Of a stretch of DNA of 64,000 nucleotides, positions 1 through 12,700 are shown in pieces; position 1 is the first letter of the stretch; every line of letters begins with the position of its first letter. The DNA is from Puffinus mauretanicus (lineage: Eukaryota; Chordata; Aves; Procellariiformes; Procellariidae), in NCBI GenBank assembly GCA_023333565.1, contig JAJKFH010000927.1:1550001-1614000 (forward strand), read 5' to 3'. Under the pieces are notes generated by a model that was given only the letters and a program-made list of their open reading frames with translations, was not told where the DNA came from and ran no database searches. A program made the position numbers and the translations under genes.

Positions 1-455
1 TGCTACTAATACAAAACACTTGTCTTTTCAGCTTCATTAGCAGATAGCTGAATAAGTAATTTTGCCTTGGGCTTTTTTTTTTTTTAAAAAAATAAAGTGA
101 AGGAAGTTGCCACAATCACCACAGAAGCAATTTGGAAGTTAACTTATGTTACCTCAAAACATCCGTCTGAATCTTGTCAGTCAGTGCAGCAAAACCAAAA
201 TGTTTGAAAGATGATTTAAAAAGGCTTTCTCAGGAGAACTACAGTGCAGACTCAATAACGCACCTCAGCTGTTCAACGCATCTTTGATATTATGCAGTGA
301 TATTTATCAATTTTATGGAAAACTTATAATATTACAACCTTTGAATTCTTTAGAGAATAAACTGCAACAGAACACATGTAGAAATTTTTTTTGCTGATCA
401 TTCATTTAAAACAATACATCTTAAAACCAGCAAACAAGTTAAAAGACAGAGGCAT
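1..455. other. Intergenic sequence downstream of NOP58
   Basis: This AT-rich stretch lies beyond the predicted NOP58 cleavage site on the minus strand. I see homopolymer T and A tracts near 70-95 and no open reading frame with coding character, no splice-flanked exon and no recognisable repeat family. Confidence 0.5.
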
Positions 456-741
456 AAAATCTCCATAAAAATGTTTTTATTCCTTGTCAGTGGAGACTGC
501 ATATGAAAAGAGGATCTATTGTGAGCTCTTCAACAAAAGAAACTGCAAAAAACCAGCAATCCTCCTAAGTAGCAGAGACACTGGGGTATCCTGTTCCAGG
601 GCAGAAGACAGTTATCAAATCCATCTCCTTGCCCTCTTGCAACACAGGGAAGTTACAGTTTTCAGCAAGAGGCTAAAGAAATTACGTCAAGAAATGCTAC
701 TCTGAAGCAGCTGTCCAAGGGCCAACGTTTCCCCCTGCTCC
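456..741 (-). other. NOP58: NOP58 3' untranslated region
   Basis: This short 3' UTR runs from the stop codon (742-744) to a predicted cleavage site near 455-465. The limit is set by the poly(A) signal at 476-481, the first canonical hexamer downstream of the stop in this reading direction. The length is inferred, not demonstrated. Confidence 0.6.
476..481 (-). terminator. NOP58: NOP58 poly(A) signal AATAAA
   Basis: The plus strand reads TTTATT, that is AATAAA on the minus strand, about 260 nt past the NOP58 stop codon. Cleavage would be expected 10-30 nt further on, near 450-465. Confidence 0.65.
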
Positions 742-3700
742 TCAGTCTTCATCCTCATCTTTCATTTTCTTCTTTTTCTTCTTCTTTTTCTCTGTATTCT
801 GCAAACAAACAAATGTTGCTATGAACAAACCATAATGGAAAGCAAAGCAACACATGTAGCTAGGCAACCAAGCTCACACTCGAAGCATCACAGCAGCTGC
901 CATGCTCAGCAAAGCACAACCCAAGAGATGTCCCCTTCCTCTATTCCTAAACACACTCGATGTTTACAGCACGGTGGGGCCAGTGGGCAAGGGAAGCTGT
1001 GCTGCCTGCCACACTGCTGGCAGCTCAGCACTGCGCTCAGACTGCTTCAGGCAGCGTAGCTGCTCTAAACAGAAGGGAGAAAATGAAATCCCACGTCAAG
1101 AACAGGATTCCAAAACTGAGCAACTCGTTTGGTTTGGTCTCGTCCACTCTACCGTTGCTTGGAGACATCGAATGATGCTTCACCAATTCAGCAGGTACAG
1201 CCTCTGCTCCCTACGAGTCCTAAACACTAGACAGATGCCTGCGGATCAGCACCAAGGGACACCCTCCCCACTAGAAAAGACGTAGAAAGAGAGAAGACTC
1301 AAGCTGGGGGTGGGCAGAGGAAAGGAAGGGAAACGCTCCTGCTACGTGGAGGCATTACAGTCACAAGTTTCCCCGACCTTGTTTTGTAATGCAAATCTTC
1401 TTGGACATTACAGTGATGGCTATCATGAAATAAAGTTACTAGAGTACCTTGCATACCATAGGCTACACAGATAAGAATATTTCACCCCCTCCACTCCCTA
1501 TGTTTTGGAGAGAATCCATTCCCATAAAGGATCAGGTAGCTGTGCAATTCTGCCTCACCTCAACCGTGGGGCTGGTGGGGGGTTCCTCACTCAGTACCTC
1601 CTCTTCTTCAGCTTGCTTTCCCTTATCCTTTTTCTTTTTCTTCTTTTTGACAGGTTCACCATCTTCTACAGTTGTCTCTTCTGCTCCACAGAAGGAAGAA
1701 AAATGAAAGGCAGGTTGTCAGTTATAGAAGTGTAAAAGGCAAAAGGAAAAGCCTTCTATGAGATGCAAGAGGATGCAACGATGATAGTAAGAATGCAAAA
1801 TACTGAATACCACACTGCCCCTTCTTTTCATCTCTCTAGACCTATTTTCTCTCCACTTTGCCCTTACCTGCATGACTACTCCCTGCTATAATCAAAATAT
1901 ACAACTACCTAAGATACAAGTGACAATGTTCAGACAGCACTATTCACATCTCCTGGTACAAACACCACTCCTATACACTGCTCCCAAAGCTTAAAACAAG
2001 CTTGTGTGTTTTCACTTGTCTGCCAAGTTATCTTCAAGTACTCTTTCTGGAAACAGACTGTCCACGGTTTGGCAAATATTTTCACCAGCATCACAAGAGC
2101 AGTGGAAGGACTCTAAAATCCACATTAGAAATGCGTTCAGCCAGCAGTAGCTCGTTCGCAACTGATTTCCCTATTTTGATGTTGGAAATTTGCTAAGAAG
2201 CAGACGAGTTTTCTTAACCGTTTAGACTGGCAAACACAAAGATCTCTTAATGCTGAGCTAACATAAAGCATTTAATGCAAAAGCAGAACTCTTTCCTGTC
2301 CTGGAAGACAGGAATTGAATTATTTATATAAGCTGAGAGGAATGTTAACCCAAGGAAAGATTTACTAATGCCTTCTTACATTTATTTTTCAGAACTCTTC
2401 GTCAACAGCTGGCCTATCTAATCACAGTGGTAAAGGCACTATGACTTACCACTCATTTTCTGGAATACATATCACAGTCTTAGGAATCTCTAGGTAAAGA
2501 AACCAAGCAGAAATCATTACCAAGCTGCCTGGCTACTGCACAGGCTGTTACTGGAGCATACCCAAGTTAAATTTATTTGCACGACTGAGTCAGCGCTGGA
2601 TACCAAGTTTCTCAGTATGTAGTACTCATGAGTAAGTTCATGACGTAGCAACCAGAGTCCTTCAGTAGCTACAAAACTGAGCTGCTGAAACCAGTGGTGT
2701 TTGTGGTGTGTACAGTTGCTACTGGAGGTGTGACTCAAGAAGTAATTTTCTCACTGTACTCCCCCCAAAAAATGAATCAATTTCATTTTGAAGCACACTC
2801 ACTTACCACTTACAAAAAGAACAGAAACGAAACCAGTGCAATTATAAAAAACCGAAAACACACAACCTCCTAACATCTTGATTGTACTTTGTCACAAGTT
2901 TAGTTCCTCAAGGCAGCAGAAGGATTATATGAGTCAAAAATACACTTCAATCTTTGCCTCTAACATAAGCTTCAGACAAAAAAATTGGCCTCAGGGTAAA
3001 AAATTTCTAGACATGTCTACAGGAAAATACAGCCAGCTAACACATGCTGTTTTCTGACATTAAAAAATGCCAGAAGCAAAACAGCAAAGGATTCCAGATG
3101 AAGGAACTGCTAAATGTAATTGTAAGTGGATTCTGCCATACACATCATTCACAGTGAACAGTGTGCAAGCATAAGGCATTCAAAACACGTGTAAAAATAA
3201 GTATCCTCACCTTCCTATGTATGACACAGGCAAATAAAAAGTAGCTGAAAAATAAGCGTAAACTACATTAAAGCCATACAGTAGAACAGGAGCATACGCA
3301 TCACATTTTGCTATGCGACACATTTTCACTCAGCTGGATTGATAAGCTATGCATTTTCAAGCAAAATGTTGGGTGGTAACCTTGGAAAAATAACTTCTTG
3401 TTATTACCCTACATGTTATCAAGTCTGACACACCAGGCAGTGGAACCTCTCACAATTTACAACCGCAGATGATGCGCTGTGCATTCATAGGCACTGTCAC
3501 TTCTCACAGCTAGCAGCAAACACCTTCCTGAAGATTTCAGTTCCTGCTTTCTAGCAAAGCTCATCGCAAGACTTCACGTATTTGTACCTAGGCAGAATGA
3601 TGATAAAGGCTCCAGGGGAGCTGGTCTTTTCCCTCTGGGTGCAAAACTTTTAAGTCACTCAAGCCCAGTGGGGTTTCTTTGTGATACACAGCAGTGGACA

Positions 3701-6700
3701 AGAAAGCCAACAGCTCTTACTATCAGGCACTGAGGCACAGAAAGCAGCACCCGGAAGAGCAGTTTGATTGATGGCCCTGTGCAGTGCTGGAGATCACTCA
3801 TTTTCCACCAGTTTTCTCTGAGCTTTTACACACCAGCCTGATGTACCCTCCCTCCTCCACACGATGCTCCGCATGCACAGAATCAAGTCACATTGCCTAT
3901 CAATAAAGAGACCATGTCATGATGTTGCTGTCGTATAAGGCTTTGTGTCCTGCAGGGTTCACCCCATTAATTTAAGACAATATTTCTCTTTTCGAGAGAG
4001 ACCTTTCCAAGTGACTAGCTGCTACTATATCCTGATGCTTAAATGCAAGCTGAGCGCTTCACTGGGGGCACTGGCTAGCCTTGGTGGTGGTATGCATTCT
4101 GTCTAGCCACATTCAACTTCAAAGACTGTAGTCACAAAAATACTTGTCCTATTTCCCTTCCCCCACCATTAAAACAGGTTTTAACAAGACAACTCCTTAA
4201 GTGGATTATAACTTGTTTCAGGCATTATCCTTCCGCTTGGTTTCTTTTTAGGTGTAAAAGGTGAAAGTGGTTTGAAGTCATGCCTTACCCCCAAGCCCCC
4301 TGGCCGGTTCCTATTCAAAGTACTGCCATACATGCACCCCAAACAAGGAGAGAGAAAACGCCACACATCTTATCTTGCAGTAATATTTACATTTCAGGCT
4401 AGCACAATTCAAAATACTGTCCCCCTTTACAACAAATACTAAAGCAATAGTTTGACAAATCACTTTTCAGTGGCAGTTTCCCAGCTTATTCCTGTCCCTT
4501 ACCTTCCTCTTGTAATACAAACTGGATCAAAATTGATCTGGCTGAAGAATTCCTTTCTTCCCGGACTGCTGTTCTACCACCCCCATTTATAATGCTGCAG
4601 CACAAACAGCATGGAGAAGGAGGGGGCAGACTTCTTGCACAACACTATGTCTGGATGTGTAACCTCTGACGAGGGAAAAGCTTAATAGAGCACTGCATCA
4701 AAAAGAATAGAGCCAAGAACAGCAGAAATTAAAGGCTCATGCATATTCAAGTGGACATGCGACATAAATCTTAATGCTGGGACCTCCTCTGCACTCTTCT
4801 GTGTATTATGGAACTTACTGAACTACTCAAACTTCTCGGACCACCACCCCTCTAGCACGCTGGGCAGTCATACTAACTATACTGGAAAAGAGCAAGGTCA
4901 TGGTCTGTCTAGCCTGTGTCAGGGAAATCCATGTACTTTGCTGGGTGGCCAAACACAAGAATTTGCAAACATAGGGGCAGTGCTATTTTAAAGGGTACAA
5001 GAGGACAGGCTGAAGGGATTCGTTCTGCATACAGGTGACAGGAGATAAATAAGCTCTCTGAAAACACTTCTTCCATAATCTGAAGCAACTGGCACAGTTA
5101 TTTCTAATGCCCAAGTATCCAAATAAAACGACCCAGTTGATATGAAGAACTGCAAAAAAGCAGGAGCTATGAACCACACATCCGAAGGATGCCCTGTCTT
5201 TTCAGAAACAAAAGATCTGAATCCTGTACTTCAGGTTTTGGGAAGTTTTAAAAAAAAAAAAACAAAGCAGCCAGCACAGATTTCAGTAGTCAACAAGTAT
5301 TCTGAACACCATCTACTGCTCAAATAATTCTTGGTAGCTCAAGGATACCTGCTAAGCTGCACCCAACCCCTAAACCAGGAGGTATCAATGCTCAATAAAG
5401 CAAAGGAAGCAAACACAAGCAGGTTTTGTGTATAAAAGCATGAACCATTGAATAATATATTTATGAACAGAAACATCCTCCTTACACTGGAAGAGACCAG
5501 GCTGGAAACAAATGTAATATTTCACCTGCGCGCAGCTCACGCCCGCGAGATGTCAACACTTGCTTTGATAATGCAAGGGAAGCCCAAGGGAACAATTCTG
5601 AGACTATAGTAAGTGAAGTTAGTTCAAAAGATTATCAAAAGCAGTAGCTGTGAGAACACCCACATTCTTGAAAAAGCAAATGGGCAAAGTTCAAGCCTCC
5701 AAAGTACTCATGTGTCCTTGTCTCATTATGATAAGTACAAGAGAACAAGCTGGGGCACAGATCTCAGCTTCATAGCACAAAGGATTCTCCCTCCAGTGTA
5801 ACTTTAATTCTCAGCTAAGTTTAAGTTCCTACAAGCTGCTCCATCCATGTACACAGACACCATGAACCAACCAGCGTGTGGAAAGACCACACCTCAGCGT
5901 CAGCTGAGCATGTAGAGGTACAGAACCAGCGTAACTACACTCTACAACACAACAGCACAGACAAGGGCAGAAAGGGAAGGCTCTGACAGCCCTCACCTGC
6001 TGCAGGAACGGGTAGCTGACAAAACTTGGGAGTAGCTCATGCCCAGATCTGGCTCGGGGTCTCACAGAAGTGACTTAAAGTCATCTTCCTTTTCTTTTTT
6101 TTCCCCTCCCAAGTTACACCCTGGGATACTTGCACTATCATAGCAAGTATTGGGCCAGCCATTTAGAGGTGCTGAAGTGCACACTGGAGAGAAGAAGAAA
6201 GAGAATGTTTCTTAAAATGAACCATAATATAAAACCAGATTATTTTGAAGTTGCAGTCCAAAATCTTTCTTCACACAATAATTTATCAGAGAAGGAAAGA
6301 ACTACTGTGGCCATAGTTCAGTTTTAGCTCTCCAGAGAGGAACAATTGTTCATGTATTATGTAAATTCAGACTGAAATTTCCAAGTGTCATTTCATCTCA
6401 AATTCTGACATTCAATGTTTATATGTTGAAACATGCCAGAAAACATTTCTATACAGAATAAAACAGTATTCTTTAAAGAAAATTGGGCAAGTTCTGGTTT
6501 TACAGAGAAGAGCATTTTTTTTTCTTCAAGATACTGAGGCCCACCAAATACAAATCCACTGAGCAAGAAATTCTGCAAGAAGAATATAAGTACAGTTCTG
6601 TTTTTAAATGTTCTTATATGCTTACAACTATTTGAAAGCAGATATTTAAAGTAAATTGACTGCAGTCCTGTGTCAGTCCATAAAGGACTTTTTTTTTTTA

Positions 6701-9700
6701 AATACACTGTCATACCCAAGGAGAATAACCAGGTGTTGTGGCTGGCTGTAAATGTTAAGCCCCACTGCACGATGCACACAGCGACATGCCAGCAGCACAG
6801 ATGCAGCAACTAACCTTTCATCTCTGCTTTGAACTTCTTTGCTTTCACAGCAACCTCCACGTCTTGTTCTTCCACTTCCTGAATTTTGCGTTTCTTTGAA
6901 ACAGCAGGAAGCGTAGAGTCACCAGATGGGTCAAATACTCTTACTTCGCTATAATGAAGAAAACAAGTCAGTTTAAGTAACAAAAAGAAGGGCTAGTCCC
7001 CAGGTAAGATCCTGCAGTTGAACATAAACTTTCCAGCACAACCTCCCGAGAATATTCGCAAATCAATCTTGCTCAGCTAACAAAGCATCTACAGGTAGCG
7101 AGGCCCTTTCTCAAATACACGAACGGTTCATCAGTAATCACAACTACAGGAGATACCCCACGAAGTACAACTGATCAAGTCTGATCTGAACAGAAGATAC
7201 TGGTTAAGTAAGAGTTTGGGTGTGGTTTATACCTGTTCAAGGCTCTACAGAGAAATTACCCATTAGATTGATCTCGCTGCCTCTGAAAGCCTTTCTATCA
7301 TAGTTGTATATAGTCACAAACACATAGCTCCCCACAGTTTAATCAGTCCATAAAAGCATACCCTAAGGGTAACATATATACAGGATTAGAAGTAGCTTTA
7401 CTTTGCTTTTTCTGCCCTGCCTCTCCACCATTACGTTCACAGGACACAACTCACACGGCAGGGTAAAGCTATGGCTCATCTCTGTATCACTTGTATCACC
7501 GACTTATGGGACATGCGAATCTGTGTCTGAAACTGCCTCTTCTTGAATATTGCATGCTCCTTCGTTCAGTCCCAAACTCCTCTACAGGCTGCAGAGAACC
7601 AGCCACCCATGAAACCCTTTAGCTGGACCTTTTCAGGGGCAGTTGAATCATCTAACAGCAATGAAGCAATATTTTTCGTACCCATTCAGAACAGAATTCC
7701 TACTGAAGGAGAAGGAGTTTTAAAACAGTAAGCCTGAACTATTCCCCCCTAGCCACATTCTGAGCATCCGAACTTCTCTAAAATAGGAATCTGAAGCAGC
7801 TACCTTGCATGGGTTACAAAAGCAACGGAGACTAGTGACTAGACTGGGAAGCATGTGGTAAATGGTAGCAGACAGTACCATCAATCCATCCTCTAAGCAT
7901 CAGAAATTATTCTTATGGGTATAAACACTGCATATTGCTTTACAGAAATGGATTACGCAGCCTTTTGCAAACAGTGGACTCTACTTCAGTTAAACCTAGG
8001 CAAGAGCTCACTGGCTTCCTTGTCATTGTCAAAATAATACTAATAAATAATAATAAAAAAAAATCAGCAAATAAACATTGCAAATATAGGTAATGCACTC
8101 TCTCACATCTTCTTTGGAAAGCATACTGAAATGCTTCACTTGAACCTCACATCTAAAAACTACCTCACAATTAACTTCTGAAACATTACTTTGATGTAGC
8201 TAATTCATACAGGATCCACAGTTCCATACAAGACTAAAAGATTCTTGCTAATCTCCTTAAAACACTAGTTAGCCCTTCAAACAAGCTCCATAAAGCAGCA
8301 ATACTGCCATTTTTGTACTACAAGGACAGTCTGACAGGGGCTGAATCAGTTTCCCTTTTAGGCAGCCAGACTAAGCCAAACAGCCAGGAATTACCTTCAG
8401 TCTCTCCCCCAAGCCTAGACATGTCTGCAGAGCACGTCTAACAGTAGAAACATGTCCTGGCAGGAATTCATGACTCCTCATTTCAAGAGGTCAAAAACCT
8501 GCACGCATGTTGTCTCCTCAACACCCTCCTCCCTAAGCTACCGCCTCCTTACACGCCCTGACGCTCCATGTACTGACACTGCCTTTTCAAAAGCTGCTCC
8601 AGAAATCACAGCCATCGCTACACTTGAAATGCCTAGCGTATGGAAACAAACGTTACAGCTAGGCTTGAGAAAGATGTTTGGGGACTGCAGATGGGTGCAA
8701 CAGTGCTATTTTTTCCTCACAGAACTAGCACCCAACCCTGGTTTTGCTCACCACTTGCCTTCTCTACACCGAAGGTTCAGCAAAATAAGCAGGCCAAGTT
8801 AAGCAAGAAGCCTGCAACCAAATTAAGTGAAAAACCCAGATGTCACAGCTCAGACTAATAATAACCTGTTCCAATCCTTAGATGTTCAGCTGTCCCAGTT
8901 GCAATTTACGGTGTCACTTCGGGCACCAGAAACTTCTCTAACAGTGTCCAGAGTACAGACCCTATCTACTGCTTAAGATACGTATTACTTATTATATATG
9001 GGACCTAAACAAGGAGACGAAGCTTTGCTCAAAACAAGTGGTGCTTTTTTCTTTTCTAAGAATAAGACTAAGTAGGTCTCTAGGACACCTCCATGTCAAA
9101 GAAATTAATTCAAACTCCGATTTTCTCAGATTTAATTTTTTCAGACTTGCATTAAATAAAGCTGCTACATATTAACTCCCCAAACTGTTCAGCTTTTCGG
9201 GCTCATGCTGATAGCATCTAAATATACTTGTTATCTGATGATGTCAGTAATTTACTACTAGAAAATCAGGACTGTTTATCCAGTTCACTAGCTTTACCAC
9301 AACTGTAAAATGCAGGAAAATGGAAATTCCCATTAGCAATGGGACTTGTCATCAGTGTTTAAGAGCACAGAAAATGTTTTCTGAATCTTTAGTCAACTCA
9401 GCCCACAACCAAAGAGCTTCTCAGAAATAAAACCATGGAGAGTTATTTATACTCAGCCAAGCTGAAAGGAAAAGCTACTCACCTCTTGTTTTGATACTTG
9501 TCTGTCCTGGCCAAGGCTTTTCCAGTGCCACTTATTCTTCTTATCTACAAGAAAAATTTAGAAGTGAAAAACAAATCACTCATAAGGAAAACAATTCACA
9601 ACACAAGTTCTACAGTTCTTGAAAGGAATTAAAAAGGGACAGATAGACATATATTATTGGTCAGGCTCTTGTGTACCTGTATGAGTCTTACATCTGGAAG

Positions 9701-12700
9701 CAGAATAGTGACTGGCAGGTAACTGGGGTGAAAAAGGCACGTGCCTTTCTAATATTGCTCTTCAAGAGCCCAATTCAATTAAAGGGCATCTAGTACTGGA
9801 TCAAACATACCACAGCACATGACATAGAACATCATACCTCTAAATTCCCAAGACCAGCTCAAATTTGTGCACACCTTCCTTTTTTTGCAAGGATAACTGC
9901 ATGTCAGGGCAGGTATCACCCTATGCCTGGCACAAAGCCAACCTTAAAACCACAATAGAGGCCCCAAACTGGATTTGAATTAAATTTGTGCTTGTCAGGT
10001 GATCAGTTTGTGTTTTGGTATTAACATGTCTCAATGCCTTTGTTTTGATGGGAAGCATCACCTCCCATGAAATGCTCAAGGAGGAGCAGGCAGGTTTTTC
10101 TGGATTTTTCTTTTTTGTTCTAGCGATGCCAGTACTACAGCAGTAGTATCAGATCTTCTAGCTTGGAAGGCTGAACCTAGTCATCATTTACAAGATCATG
10201 TGCAGCAGGCATGCCACCTAAAAGAGGAAAGTGAACGCTACGTTATCCCAGCATGCTGTGCCAATGGCAACAGATGGAACAGCCGGTATAGAAAGGCAGG
10301 GTATGCATTAGGTGACGGCAAAGCAGCAATTTGCAAAATAACATCTCGCTTTAGCTACAGAGAAAGCTCCTTAAGACTAAGCATCGACAGTGTTCAGATT
10401 TTGGGGAACCATAGTGGAAAATGTGAGGGAGGGAGAAAACCCAAATGCTCTTTCTTCTAAGGTGAAGAGAAAGAAGCTATGAAGTAATAAGCATATCTTT
10501 GCAATTAATACAGAGATGTAGTAGAATGTAAAGGTATGATTTATTCATCTTGTTCAGAATCAAGTTTTTCAGTATAATGTAAATGAAGACAGGCATGTAA
10601 ACAAGAAAAACTGACATACAAACAGATGCAGCCAGTTTACAAACCCTACTGCTCCAGCCAAGGTTGGGAGAAATTACAGAATAAGAGCAACACTAGATCA
10701 CACAACTGAGTGAAGGGAAAAGGCTCAGAAAGCAGTGTATCAGAAAATCACACCATTAACAAGAATGTCAGCTTCATGCAGCCCTCTGCTAGACTTACCC
10801 CTCTCTCTTCCAAAAGCCTTAGTCTCGTCTCTACTTTTAGTCTGTTCTCAGCTCCCATTTCGGCACTGGTATTCTCTCCAAGGGCATCATAACGAATAGT
10901 CAAGGCAGTCTTAGCTGCCAGCATTCGAGAAATCTGGAAAAGCCAAAAAGAATATTAAATGCTAAGACTTAACATAAGGTAATGATTCACTCTGATCTGG
11001 AAGCCACACTGACAAACAAAAAGAACAAAGTAACCATTTACTAGCAGTGTTTAGTCCAAAAACAATTAGTACATCATTCTTTTAACATGGAAATACTGTT
11101 AACGTAACACCTTATTTTCTTGCTAAAGAGGGAAACATCTGAGACAGCAAGTTAGCGATACATATCTCACTCTACCCCGACCTTTAGATCAGGTTAGTTT
11201 GAGGTGTAATTTCCAGCTGGATAGCTTTCTCCACAATTCAAACACATATTCATCCACCTGCATTATAAAAGCCTAAGCTCTTTAAAAGCAATCCACAAAA
11301 GTTACTAGCTTTAGCACAGCAACAAAAGTCCGATTTTCAAGCAAGACTAAAGCCTGTAACAGCTTAGTTTACTATCACGTAGAAGAAAGTAGTAACATAC
11401 CCCTTGAGAAAGCCAACATTACATCATAACTCGGCAGGAATTAATCTGCTATTACTCAGATGTGCCAAATGGACAATCCCATTCGCTTTTTTGAACAGGA
11501 ATGAATGACATCCAAAGATTTGTGGGACAGTGGCATTTTCCACGTAACTATGAAGCAATACACTAAAGCAAGCCATGGAAAGAGCCTCACTGCGAAGCTC
11601 AAGCCATCTCATTGATAGATATTCATATTCTGGAAAAAGCCAAGGTGGTAAACAATTCTGCAACTCACCTTTCCTTTGTTTTTGGTATTGGTTTGTCCCA
11701 CTAGGGAAGCATGATAGATAAGGCCAAATTTAGGTGTGTCCCGTTTAGTCTTCAGTGCTCTGAAGAGTGCCTTCTCAGCACCCAGTAACTGAACTGTTGA
11801 AGCTGGATGTTTTGCCAGATTCAAGAGGGAACCTAGAAGGAGGTGACACAACCATAGTAATTTGTCAGAGGAACAGCTAGAGAAGCAGGAGGCTAGATAC
11901 CTACACTATTCAAAAGTAGGAAGCTCAGAGCTATCTATTTCTACGAGAGCTGCTTCATGTTAATTTCCTGAAGGACAGGTAAGCTGTTTCAGTCTTTCAT
12001 GCTTCAACGAACTCTGTTTTGGTTTAATTTCAGCAACAGGAAAGAAGGCTGACTCAATAAAACATATTCCACTGGAGTAATGCCTACTCCTGACAAAGTC
12101 TGGCAGCAAGAACGTGTCATCACAGACCTGCAGTATAGATAACTGAAACAGGGCTGCTACCTTGAGCCAGTCTGACTACAAAAGCCTAATGCCAGTTTGT
12201 CAGCATTTTACCTCGGAAGTGACTGGACTATCAGCAGTAGGCTCAGTAAGTGTCTCCGAAGAGGTAGTGACTTAAGTTGCCCTCATATTCCAAAAAGAAT
12301 TCAGGCCAACTGAGAACTTCATCATCACAGACTACTACCAAGCTCATGCTGGTATTCTCAGATTCCTCAAGAGCCACCTTCCTCCCTGAGGAGGTTCATC
12401 AGGGCCTTGCATAATGGTTTTAGCTGACCAGCTCCTCAGAGAAAACCTCTGATGAGGTCGTCTAAGCTTTATTTACACTGATCAGTGTAACCCACCTGCA
12501 TGAGCAATGAGCCTTGCTCCAACCAGTTCACCCACCATGACAGTGAGATTAGGAGCAATGGCCATCATTCTGTTCTTCAGGTAGTCGTACAGCTGTGTCC
12601 GATACTCAGAGATTTCAATCACCTGGCACAGACAGAGTTTGGTTACAGGAATCAGTATTAGCTGACTGACAAGTATTAAGAGCTAAATATATTGAAATGA

